NCBI RefSeq assembly: GCF_029892965.1
Contig: NZ_JARXWN010000001.1
Location: 1 to 64,000 of the forward strand
DNA length: 64,000 bases
Source of the DNA: Dysgonomonas sp. PF1-14
Lineage (GTDB): Bacteria > Bacteroidota > Bacteroidia > Bacteroidales > Dysgonomonadaceae
Direction of reading: 5' to 3'
Each line of letters opens with the position of its first letter. Position 1 is the stretch's first letter. The position numbers and the translations under genes were made by a program. The notes under the pieces were generated by a model. That model was not told the origin of the DNA, did not search any database, and worked only from the letters and a program-made list of their open reading frames with translations. Of the stretch, positions 51,902 through 59,900 are shown piece after piece.

Positions 51902-52981
51902 ATGAGGCATTGTATAAGCTTATTTCTGCTTCTTGCTATCGGCACAGCTACAGCATTTTCACAAAATACAGTAAAAATGAGTGCGGTGAAAGCTAACGAC
52001 TTCGGTGTGGCTTACTCGCTTCCAAAAACCTCGATTGTAATAACCATAAATTATACAAAAAAGATACGGAAGACAGGCGAATTTTTCCAGTATGCCGAAA
52101 GGTACCTGAATATATCCAACCCCATTACGGAAGATGCGACTATCTACACGCTGAACAGTATAGAATCGAGAACAAGAGGATTGGTAGACAAAGATAAATC
52201 GTATCTGGTAGAGTTCAGATCGAACACTACAGCTCCATTTGTAACCCTTACCAAAGATGGTGTGATATGCGCTATCAACAGTGACTATACCTTCGAGGAC
52301 GATGGTCTTCCGATGAAAACCCAGCAAGAATTGCAACAGTCTCTGAATCCGAAAAGCTTTTTGTCGGAAGAAATACTTCGCGCCGGTTCGACTGCCAAAC
52401 AAGCCGAACTGATCGCTAAACAAATATACCGCCTGCGCGAAAGCCGCACAAACATACTCACAGGAGAAGCCGATAATATGCCGCCGGATGGGAATGCTTA
52501 CCAGTTGGTAATGAGACAGCTCGATGAACAAGAGAAAGCACTTACTTCTATGTTTGCGGGAACAGAAACTGAAGTACCTGCGACAAAAGAATTGGTGATA
52601 ACCCCTGATGAAAAGAATATCGACAACAGGATTATCTGCCGCTTCTCGTCAAAACTAGGAATAGTAGATGCCAACGACCTATCGGGTGCGCCAGTTTACC
52701 TCACGCTGAAAAATAAAGAACCCAAACCCGAGCAGTTCCTTACCCCGAAGGAAGAGAAAGAGCTGGAAAAGAAATTCTCTTCGGGCATTATCTACAATAT
52801 TCCGGCTAAGGCAAGCCTGCAAGTAACATACAATGGCAGAAACTACGTACAGAAGGAATGCGATATAGTGCAATACGGCGTACAGGATGTACTGGTTAAG
52901 CAAATGTTCGACAACGCCAAACAGCCCATAAAGGTGATCTTCTATCCTGATATGGGAGCTATAAAGCAGATTATACAGTAA
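51902..52981 (+). CDS. DUF4831 family exported protein
   Basis: 359 aa, signal peptide MRHCISLFLLLAIGTATAFS. Conserved family segments: VAYSLPKTSIVITINYTKK, FFQYAERYLNISN, QIYRLRESRTNILTGEADN, MPPDGNAYQLVMRQLDEQEK, then GIIYNIPAKASLQVTYNGRN near the C-terminus. Widespread in Bacteroidales, usually near housekeeping genes; function unknown. Confidence 0.85.
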   Translation: MRHCISLFLLLAIGTATAFSQNTVKMSAVKANDFGVAYSLPKTSIVITINYTKKIRKTGEFFQYAERYLNISNPITEDATIYTLNSIESRTRGLVDKDKSYLVEFRSNTTAPFVTLTKDGVICAINSDYTFEDDGLPMKTQQELQQSLNPKSFLSEEILRAGSTAKQAELIAKQIYRLRESRTNILTGEADNMPPDGNAYQLVMRQLDEQEKALTSMFAGTETEVPATKELVITPDEKNIDNRIICRFSSKLGIVDANDLSGAPVYLTLKNKEPKPEQFLTPKEEKELEKKFSSGIIYNIPAKASLQVTYNGRNYVQKECDIVQYGVQDVLVKQMFDNAKQPIKVIFYPDMGAIKQIIQ

Positions 52982-53004
52982 AGGGTGACTTATCATAGTG
53001 TCTC

Positions 53005-53409
53005 ATGCTCAAAATCTCGAACAACATAAAAGCATATAAAATTCTGTCAATATACCTCTTAGCTCTTTTCGCCTCATTGGGGTGTACTGGTGGAAATAAG
53101 TCAGAGCGAAATAATGAGAATGAACATGTTGATGAAATTCCATCAATAAACAGACCTTTAAATTCGGATAACATTTTCGATTTGAAAGGATTAAGAGCAA
53201 ACTCTGAGGAAAGATTATTAGGTGTTCCGTTACTAAATAGAAATATCTCTTTACGAGCAAGAACAGCTTATGCGATTTCTGGCCTTGAAAACCCTGAACT
53301 GCCGCGCGATTGCATCGCGTGGTTTCTCTGTATTACGACTCATAATTGTTTACATTATACCACGCGATGCAATCGCGCGGTAGCGGGGGAACCTTGTACC
53401 ATTGAATAA
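53005..53409 (+). CDS. Lipoprotein gene whose 3' end is a palindromic repeat
   Basis: 134 aa. Lipobox ALFASLGC then TGGNKSE. Residues 1-98 look like a normal exported protein (acidic, ending in SLRARTAYAISGLENPE). From about residue 99 (LPRDCIAWFLCITTHNCL) to the stop the sequence is encoded by the inverted repeat 53302-53380 and its flank, and is Cys-rich and unlike the rest. The original gene was probably truncated or extended by the repeat. Function unknown. Confidence 0.5.
   Translation: MLKISNNIKAYKILSIYLLALFASLGCTGGNKSERNNENEHVDEIPSINRPLNSDNIFDLKGLRANSEERLLGVPLLNRNISLRARTAYAISGLENPELPRDCIAWFLCITTHNCLHYTTRCNRAVAGEPCTIE
53302..53380. repeat. GC-rich palindromic element inside a coding region
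   Basis: Perfect 22-bp inverted repeats (left CCGCGCGATTGCATCGCG..., 53302-53323; right 53359-53380) around a 35-bp AT-rich spacer. Each arm is itself nearly palindromic (CGCGAT-TGC-ATCGCG). GC content is far above the surroundings. REP- or MITE-like; no clear target duplication. Confidence 0.8.
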
Positions 53410-53414
53410 AAAAC

Positions 53415-53570
53415 TTATTTCTGATCCAATACTTTTTTTAAATCAGCAACTAATTTGTCATAATCTTTAAAATGTTGAGGGTATTTCATGGCATTTTCTG
53501 TCCAAACATCTACCATTCTGTTTGAATATTCTGCATAATCATTTTTATTCAATAATTTTTTTATAATCAT
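53415..53570 (-). CDS. 51-codon frame, probably the detached C-terminus of the gene upstream
   Basis: MIIKKLLNKNDYAEYSNRMV then DVWTENAMKYPQHFKDYDKL and VADLKKVLDQK. The ATG overlaps the stop of the upstream gene by one base. The sequence reads like the last part of that protein rather than a separate one: a single extra T in the CATTTAAACTAATG junction would give a continuous DHFKLMIIKKLLNKND. Could also be a translationally coupled small protein. Confidence 0.5.
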   Translation of the reverse strand: MIIKKLLNKNDYAEYSNRMVDVWTENAMKYPQHFKDYDKLVADLKKVLDQK

Positions 53571-54091
53571 TAGTTTAAATGGTCCATCTCCAGAAAAAAC
53601 TTAGGATAATCATCCTCTCGCAATGAAATGGCATGATTATGAACATCTTCCAGTGTCTGATATTTCTCAAAAAATGGCATCGCTCCATATTTCACAATTG
53701 CTTCCATTTCATCGAACACAAAATCAAAAGCTTCTGTCCCAGAAAAATATTCCGAATCTGAGATAAAACGATCAAACATTTCATAATCAACGCCTTTTAC
53801 CGGATGTATATTCCCCATTATTGTAAATTGTAGAGATTCACTTCCAATATTTTTTATATTATACTTATTCACTATATTTTCTAAAATTGATTCGACTTTA
53901 TTAAATCTAATTCTGACATTAGGTGGATCTAATAGAAAACCGGATTGATATTTTCTATAGCTCAAACCAATGCGCCTAGTTATCCCATTTATATCCTGAG
54001 TCCAATTATAACTCATGTTGCCTTTACACAAAGTGAAATCTGTAAAACATCTTCTTTTTATATCTGTATATAATTCCTTTACTGTATACAT
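53570..54091 (-). CDS. Hypothetical protein, possibly DUF4304-like (frameshifted at 3' end)
   Basis: 173 aa, cytoplasmic. FTDFTLCKGNMSYNWTQDIN, VRIRFNKVESILENIVNKYN and AIVKYGAMPFFEKYQTLEDV resemble small Bacteroidota proteins of the DUF4304 sort that are often found as orphan immunity genes; this is by memory of pattern only. It stops where related proteins would continue, and the missing end is found in another frame at 53415-53570. Reconstructed length about 224 aa. Confidence 0.55.
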   Translation of the reverse strand: MYTVKELYTDIKRRCFTDFTLCKGNMSYNWTQDINGITRRIGLSYRKYQSGFLLDPPNVRIRFNKVESILENIVNKYNIKNIGSESLQFTIMGNIHPVKGVDYEMFDRFISDSEYFSGTEAFDFVFDEMEAIVKYGAMPFFEKYQTLEDVHNHAISLREDDYPKFFLEMDHLN

Positions 54092-54117
54092 TATTATTTT
54101 GTATTTAGTTTGTTAAT

Positions 54118-54210
54118 CACTCGCTGGTGCGAACATTATGTTAGTGTCTTGTTCTGATAATCTGCTACGCAACACACAGACGAGATGTTTGTGCGAGTGG
54201 GGCTTTTTTT
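54118..54210 (+). repeat. Inverted repeat with U-run and a dispersed-repeat copy
   Basis: CACTCGC (54118-54124) and GCGAGTG (54193-54199) bracket 68 nt and are followed by GGGCTTTTTTT, which could terminate plus-strand transcription, and then by a copy of the dispersed motif TTTTAACTAAAACCTTACAA. No gene is present between 54091 and 54350. Confidence 0.45.
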
Positions 54211-54349
54211 AACTAAAACCTTACAAACCGAACAAAGTTATCTGCTATTCTTCATTTAAAAATAAGCTGATAATGGATGTAAGTATATTGTCTGTTTAAA
54301 ATCCTATAGATAAAATTGCAGAAGAATAATTCAGTAGTTTTTAGTAAAC

Positions 54350-55372
54350 CTAGTCAAGGTATAACCGCCTCATTCGTGCTATATCTACTTTCAGCACTTT
54401 GGTCAGGTAATTCATTATCGATCCGTGATCGCGCTTTATCTGGTTGATCCCTGCTTGCAGGAACATGCGCTTTACGGTGAAGATAGATTCGGCTCGGGGG
54501 TATTTCGCTATGAAGGCATCGTATTTGTCGCTCAGGTATATTTTAGAGAGCAGGTAGTCCTGCATCACAGTCTCTTCGTCCACGCCCAGCGCAAACAGTA
54601 TCAGTGCTGTTGCCATGCCAGCCCTGTCTTTTCCAGCCGAACAATGGAAAATAAGCGGTGCGCTCAGGTTGTTTTGCACAATGGCAAAAAATATGCGGAA
54701 AGCTCTCACACATGCCGGATCGCTTACCAGCAACCTGTTCATGTGCTTCATATGTGTGTCGATATTGGTCTTTAGCAGATTTGCCTGAATGCCTTCCGTA
54801 CTCAGGTTTCCGGGAGTAATGGCAATGGGGTAGGTGAAGTGTACGGTAGCCGGTAGTTTGTCCGGTGAACGCTTTGTTTCGTTTTGCGCCCTGAAGTCTA
54901 TAACTGATGTGATAGGAATGCTCGACAGGTATTTGATATCTTCTATCGTGAGGTTGGACAGTTCGTCGGCTCTGAACAGTTTACCCCATTTTACGGTGCG
55001 TCCTTCTTTTGTTTTGATGCCCCCCAGATCGCGGAAATTATACCCTCCGGCCATTGGCAGGTGCTTTTCAGCGAGGATGATGCGTTCATCGTTTATGGCG
55101 AGTTCGAAATAGATGCGTATAGATGTGCTTACAGTGAGATGGTAAATACCGCTTCTGTTACCCGTCAGTATAGGAGTATTGCGATTAATGCTTTCCTCGG
55201 TATGACCGGCGTACAAAGACCAATTACCTTCTGCGTTTATTTCAAGGCTGGCCTCTTTCGTGTATTTATTCCGTATTATTCGGGCTATCATCTGTATACC
55301 CTTATCCATAGACGGCGGAGCTTTCCTTTCCTTGTGAATATCCAATTCCAAATTCATCGTATGCAAAAACAT
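54350..55372 (-). CDS. Tyrosine/dual-specificity phosphatase, active-site intact
   Basis: 340 aa. No clear signal peptide. The second half is a tyrosine-phosphatase-like domain: GYNFRDLGGIKTKEGRTVKW, GKLFRADELSNLT, and the P-loop FHCSAGKDRAGMAT, which satisfies HCx5R. N-terminal 110 residues resemble a beta-sandwich cap. Family members (Tyr_phosphatase_3) dephosphorylate Tyr/Ser or phosphoinositide-like substrates. Divergent from a paralogue at 55538. Confidence 0.88.
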   Translation of the reverse strand: MFLHTMNLELDIHKERKAPPSMDKGIQMIARIIRNKYTKEASLEINAEGNWSLYAGHTEESINRNTPILTGNRSGIYHLTVSTSIRIYFELAINDERIILAEKHLPMAGGYNFRDLGGIKTKEGRTVKWGKLFRADELSNLTIEDIKYLSSIPITSVIDFRAQNETKRSPDKLPATVHFTYPIAITPGNLSTEGIQANLLKTNIDTHMKHMNRLLVSDPACVRAFRIFFAIVQNNLSAPLIFHCSAGKDRAGMATALILFALGVDEETVMQDYLLSKIYLSDKYDAFIAKYPRAESIFTVKRMFLQAGINQIKRDHGSIMNYLTKVLKVDIARMRRLYLD

Positions 55373-55469
55373 ACAAATATACGGAATTAGTTGGTATATC
55401 CTCTAATCTATAGTTAAATAGCGTGAAGTGTGAAAAAAAGGTAAATCTATGGAAAAAGCCTGTAGACTA

Positions 55470-55500
55470 TTGAAAAGCTTTCGAGACTAATGTATCTTTG
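55470..55500 (+). promoter_or_regulatory. Promoter of the pseudophosphatase gene
   Basis: TTG at 55470-55472, 20-nt spacer, TATCTTTG at 55493-55500, ATG 38 nt further on. Close to the Bacteroidota consensus. Confidence 0.6.
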
Positions 55501-55537
55501 TTAGTACGGTATCAATTTAAATAATGGGACTTTATAT

Positions 55538-56596
55538 ATGAAACTTAAATTTATAGCCTGTGTTATAAGCCTGCTTGCTTTGTATAACTGTTCTCCGAAA
55601 CCATCAGTGACAGCGTTGTGCGAAAAAGATCCGAATGGGAATTATATCCTCAGGTGGGAGATGTATCCCGAAGTAGATAATATCCCCGCTGAAATATTCA
55701 TGTCCGATAATGACAGTGTTTTTCCTTCGAGCCCATCTTTTACAGTTAATTCCAATGATTATATAACCATTGTCGAGAATAATTCGGATACGATTGTCGG
55801 GCGCCGCTATTTTCGTATAAGGATAGGGGGCACAACATCTAAAGTTATAACCAATCGTTTTTTTGAGCTGGATAGTATTCAGAATTTCAGAGATGTGGGC
55901 GGATATATTACCAATGATAAAAAAACAGTACGTTGGGGTAAAATTTTCCGTTCCGGAAGTTTTGTGAGAATGACTACTCACGATAGCCTCGAACTGAATA
56001 ATCTGAATATAAAGACTGTAATAGACCTGAGATCGGAAGATGTGAGAACTAAAACCCTGAACCGCTATACTGCTGTCAATAATATAAGAATACCTATTGC
56101 ATATAGCGGATATAGTGCTATATCACAGAAAGTGTTGGATGGGCAGTTTTTGAGGGGAGACGCCATTATTTTTACACAAGACACATATAGGGATATGATA
56201 AACAATTTTGCGGAGCAATATGCCGGATTTTTCGATTACCTCTGCGATGAGAAGAATTATCCGATTGTATATCACTGTTTCTTGGGAAAAGACCAGTCGG
56301 GGCTGGCTACATATTTTCTGCTCAGGGCATTGGATGTGCCTATGGATGATATAGAAAACGACTACATGGCATCCGATAAAGAGATTGATAAACACAAAAT
56401 GGTAAGGAATGCCGACAGCCTGTCGGAATCGCGTCAGGAAGCGTTTACAATGCTGACAAAAACCGATTTAGCTTATCTCAGGTATGGCATATCGTGCATA
56501 AGAGAGAAAAGCGGCTCGGTAGACGAATATATGCTGAATGAGCTGAAGCTCACCCCCGAAAAGCGGCAAAAACTGAAAAATATCCTGCTACACTGA
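55538..56596 (+). CDS. Phosphatase-like lipoprotein lacking the catalytic Arg
   Basis: 352 aa. Lipobox ALYNC then SPKPS. Same architecture as its divergent neighbour: N-terminal beta domain, IQNFRDVGGYITNDKKTVRW, GKIFRSGSF, then the P-loop VYHCFLGKDQSGLATYFLL. The motif HCx5R reads HCFLGKDQ, so Arg is replaced by Gln while Cys is kept. Activity is expected to be lost or much reduced; a binding or altered-chemistry role is possible. Placed at the envelope, unlike the intact copy. Confidence 0.85.
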   Translation: MKLKFIACVISLLALYNCSPKPSVTALCEKDPNGNYILRWEMYPEVDNIPAEIFMSDNDSVFPSSPSFTVNSNDYITIVENNSDTIVGRRYFRIRIGGTTSKVITNRFFELDSIQNFRDVGGYITNDKKTVRWGKIFRSGSFVRMTTHDSLELNNLNIKTVIDLRSEDVRTKTLNRYTAVNNIRIPIAYSGYSAISQKVLDGQFLRGDAIIFTQDTYRDMINNFAEQYAGFFDYLCDEKNYPIVYHCFLGKDQSGLATYFLLRALDVPMDDIENDYMASDKEIDKHKMVRNADSLSESRQEAFTMLTKTDLAYLRYGISCIREKSGSVDEYMLNELKLTPEKRQKLKNILLH

Positions 56597-56989
56597 TTCT
56601 ATTTATTTTGAAAAAGGTGATGTAGGGGCGAAAAATCTTTCGTCCGGAGAATGGCAGAAACACATTATACAAATTCTCATGCGCTTATTCTACGCCTTAC
56701 TGTTAGCAAGTAGGTTACTGAAAAAATTTAAACTAACGTGAGTTCGATATAAAAATAGTATGTAATCAATTGTTTTCCAAAATATATGATGTAAACTTCG
56801 TGCTCTTTGTGGTTTTTCTTTGTGTCCTTTGTGGTAAAAGAAATAAGATTTAACCACAAAGAGCACAAGGTTTTACACAAGGCTCACAAAGAAAATATAT
56901 AACTAGCTAATATTTAGATACTATTATTTCGAACTCACGTTAAACTAGAGCGCGAGTAAACTATAGACTAGCAAGCTAATAAGCTAAAA
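56597..56989. other. Intergenic region with a palindrome and a MITE-like element
   Basis: About 390 nt without a gene. It contains GTAGGGGCGAA...TTCGTCCG (56622-56648), a relative of the palindrome at 32495 and a plausible terminator for the phosphatase-like gene, then the 205-bp inverted-repeat element (56736-56940) and a CTAG-rich tail like that of the long inverted-repeat arms. Confidence 0.6.
56736..56940. mobile_element. 205-bp MITE-like inverted-repeat element with 7-bp target duplication
   Basis: Ends ACGTGAGTTCGA and TCGAACTCACGT are perfect inverted repeats, with imperfect pairing continuing inward. The element is flanked by direct TAAACTA copies at 56729-56735 and 56941-56947. The centre has a second perfect 14-bp inverted repeat, TGCTCTTTGTGGTT (56801-56814) with AACCACAAAGAGCA (56852-56865), giving a CACAAAG-rich interior. 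No coding sequence. Confidence 0.82.
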
Positions 56990-59900
56990 TCAGTCTTCCC
57001 TTTCATCATTTATCATCGGTTGCTTTACCACTGTCGACTGTGTAGAATCAGATGGTAATGAATCTGTTTTGGCAGCTTCCGGAGCTTGTTGCAGTGGTGG
57101 TTGCTGTATGCTGTCCTGAGCGTTTGTCGTGCTTCTTCTCCTTCTTGGTTTGAACGACTGGAACAGGCGTTTCAGCGTAGCCGCCTCTTTGCTGTACACA
57201 ATGCCGATGCCCTGAGTGGTAGGCGCCTGACGATAATAGCGGTCGTTGGTATGGCTGTATGCTTTCAGTGTCCACATCGAGTTCAACTGATATTCCAGAT
57301 CGAAGTCTCCGATAAATGTATTTTCTGCCGAAGTTGTCTGGTCGGTACGATATCCCAGATTGGTATTGAATCTCAGCTTATCGTCCAGAAACTTGCGCGA
57401 TACGCTCACACTCATATCCATTTCGGATAGTGAGCCATCGCTGGAATCTATGTTTGCACCTATCGTCCATTTGTCGCCCAGCATATTTCCGACCAAAGCG
57501 GTCAATCCACTCGATAGGGCAGTAGACACCATATTTGTCCATATACCGTTTCCGAAATTACTTCCGGCATTACCCAGATTGGCGTAGAATGATCCTGTGG
57601 CAACCAGTGAGGCAAACTGAAGGGTTTTCTGTTCATCTGTACTGATGTATGTGGCTACTTTAGTCATAATGTCGTCATTGGCATTCGGTAGGGCTATGTT
57701 ATATTTAACTTCCATCCCATCCAGATTACCCGATATTTCCAGTATGCAGTCTACTTCCACTTTTGATGAATAGTTCTGATTCTCGAAGCTCATATCCAGT
57801 GTTTTAAGGTCGGCTTTTACCCTGCGGTAGGCGGTAATGTCAAACCTTGTCTTCAATGGGTCTCCTTCGAAGAAAAGTTTACTTCCCGGTTGTATCTTAA
57901 ACTGGAGTTTCTTTATATTTTGCAGGTTCAGTTTGACGAATCCGTCCGACAGGGCATAATCTCCGCGTGCGGTCATGTTTTCGGTTTGCATATCATAAGT
58001 GAATCTGATATTCGATCCCGAACCCCGAGCCTGTAATTCGTCTCCTGTAGTCGGGTCTATTATTACTCCCAGCAATATATCGGGTGTTACATTCAGGTTT
58101 ACATCCAATTTCAGTGGTAACGATTCGCTTACTCTCGATTTTATAGCGTTTTTCAGTTCATCCTTTAGCTTCTCTTCCGGTACATTTATATACACTACGC
58201 TTTTATAGTCCGAAGCTTCGGAATGTTGGGGCAGTAATATATTCAGCCTCGAATTCTTATCATTTGTTACGTTCATCTTCATATTAATGCCGTTGTCATC
58301 ACCATTTATATTGAGTGAACCCGAAGCAAAGACTCTTCCATAGAACAGGCTGTCGGTACGATTTTCGGTATTGAGTACCATCAACTTATTCATCTGCATA
58401 TTGAGCGAGTATTTCATCTGCTCAAAGTTTTTATGTGTAAGTGTAGCGCTTACATTTGCGGTATTCCCATGACTGTCTTTTAGTGTAAGGTGGTCAAACC
58501 CTATTCTGTCGGGGCTTACCCGTATCGTATCCGATATGGTATATGTCACATTGGTATAGTCTACCCCTATCTGTGTATTGTTGAATCCTAAAAATCCTTT
58601 TACCTTAGGAGCTTTCATGCTGCCTTCCACCATCAGGTTGGTGCTGATGCTTCCGTCCAGTTTGTTCAGCATATCGGATACGAAAGGTTGCATCCAGCGC
58701 AACGGCATTTCCAGCATACGTATTTGCAGGTCGAGTGAGTCCTGACTCGTATATACCGTTCCGTCTACTTCGGCATGTGTCTCACCCTTATTTATTAATG
58801 TTGCATTTAGTCTGGCTCCGCCGAATTCATCGCTCCATGCGCTTTCGAGGTGCATGGTTCCCAGTGTGTCGGCAAACATCACAATGTCGGACATCTCCAG
58901 TCCGCGTGTGTACACTTCGGGCTGATCGAGCAGATTGGTAAGCAGCACATTGCCATGTATATTCCCTCTTATGTTTTTTATATCGAAAGCTTCGAGCAGG
59001 TCACCGATCTCAGCATGGTCGAAGTAAGCTCTCAGGCTATCGGACTTCTGATCGGAGACAACACCGTCAAGCCCGAAATACCTTTTCTTATTCAGCCCGA
59101 TGCCTACATTGTGTATTTCGGTGCGGCTGCCTGTATTTATTATTTCGGCAGGGAGCAGGTTCAATGCCAGTTTGTCTATCATCAGGTCTGATGGCGATAC
59201 TTTCAGTGACGATACCAGTTCGTTCTGTTCATTTCTGCTAAATTCGGCGAGGGCTTCCATATACCCGTTGATGCCGATGTCAGTCTTATCACTGGAAATG
59301 TTCGTAACAGCATGTATTGCATCCTGAGCGCCATCTACAAGCAGCGATAGTTTGTATTCACCCTTGTCCATCAGCATACGGCTATTGCCTACAACATTGA
59401 ATGCCGAATCTACATTCGATATATTCAGCGTGGTATTTTTTATATCGTATTCTCCGTAACGGATGTAAGGGACATCTCCGTCTATTTTGACTATATTATT
59501 TATCGTACTGATGCGCCCGCTTATGCTAGCCGGCTCTATTACATCTACAGGCAGGGCAAAGATGCGTCCAAGCTCTTCTGTATTATTAGTCTTCAGGCTA
59601 AACGTAAAGTCGTTCTGGTCGGGCTTTTTTTTACCCTTATGTTCGTGCGGGAATACGTTTGGCAGATATTCGTGCATTACATGTGCCATTTCATCGGCAA
59701 GAGTCGTAAATGTGTAATATCCCGATATGTTTGCAGTGAGTAGCGAAGAGGTAAGGTTGATGAATTTGTCTGTCTTCGATTTTCTGCCTGCTTCCAATGT
59801 GAACTTTCCCGGATGAAAATTGAAATTGGCATCATAGAAACGGAGGCTGTCTACATTCACCAGTCCGGTTACCTGATCTATATCGAGCCCTTTTATATTT

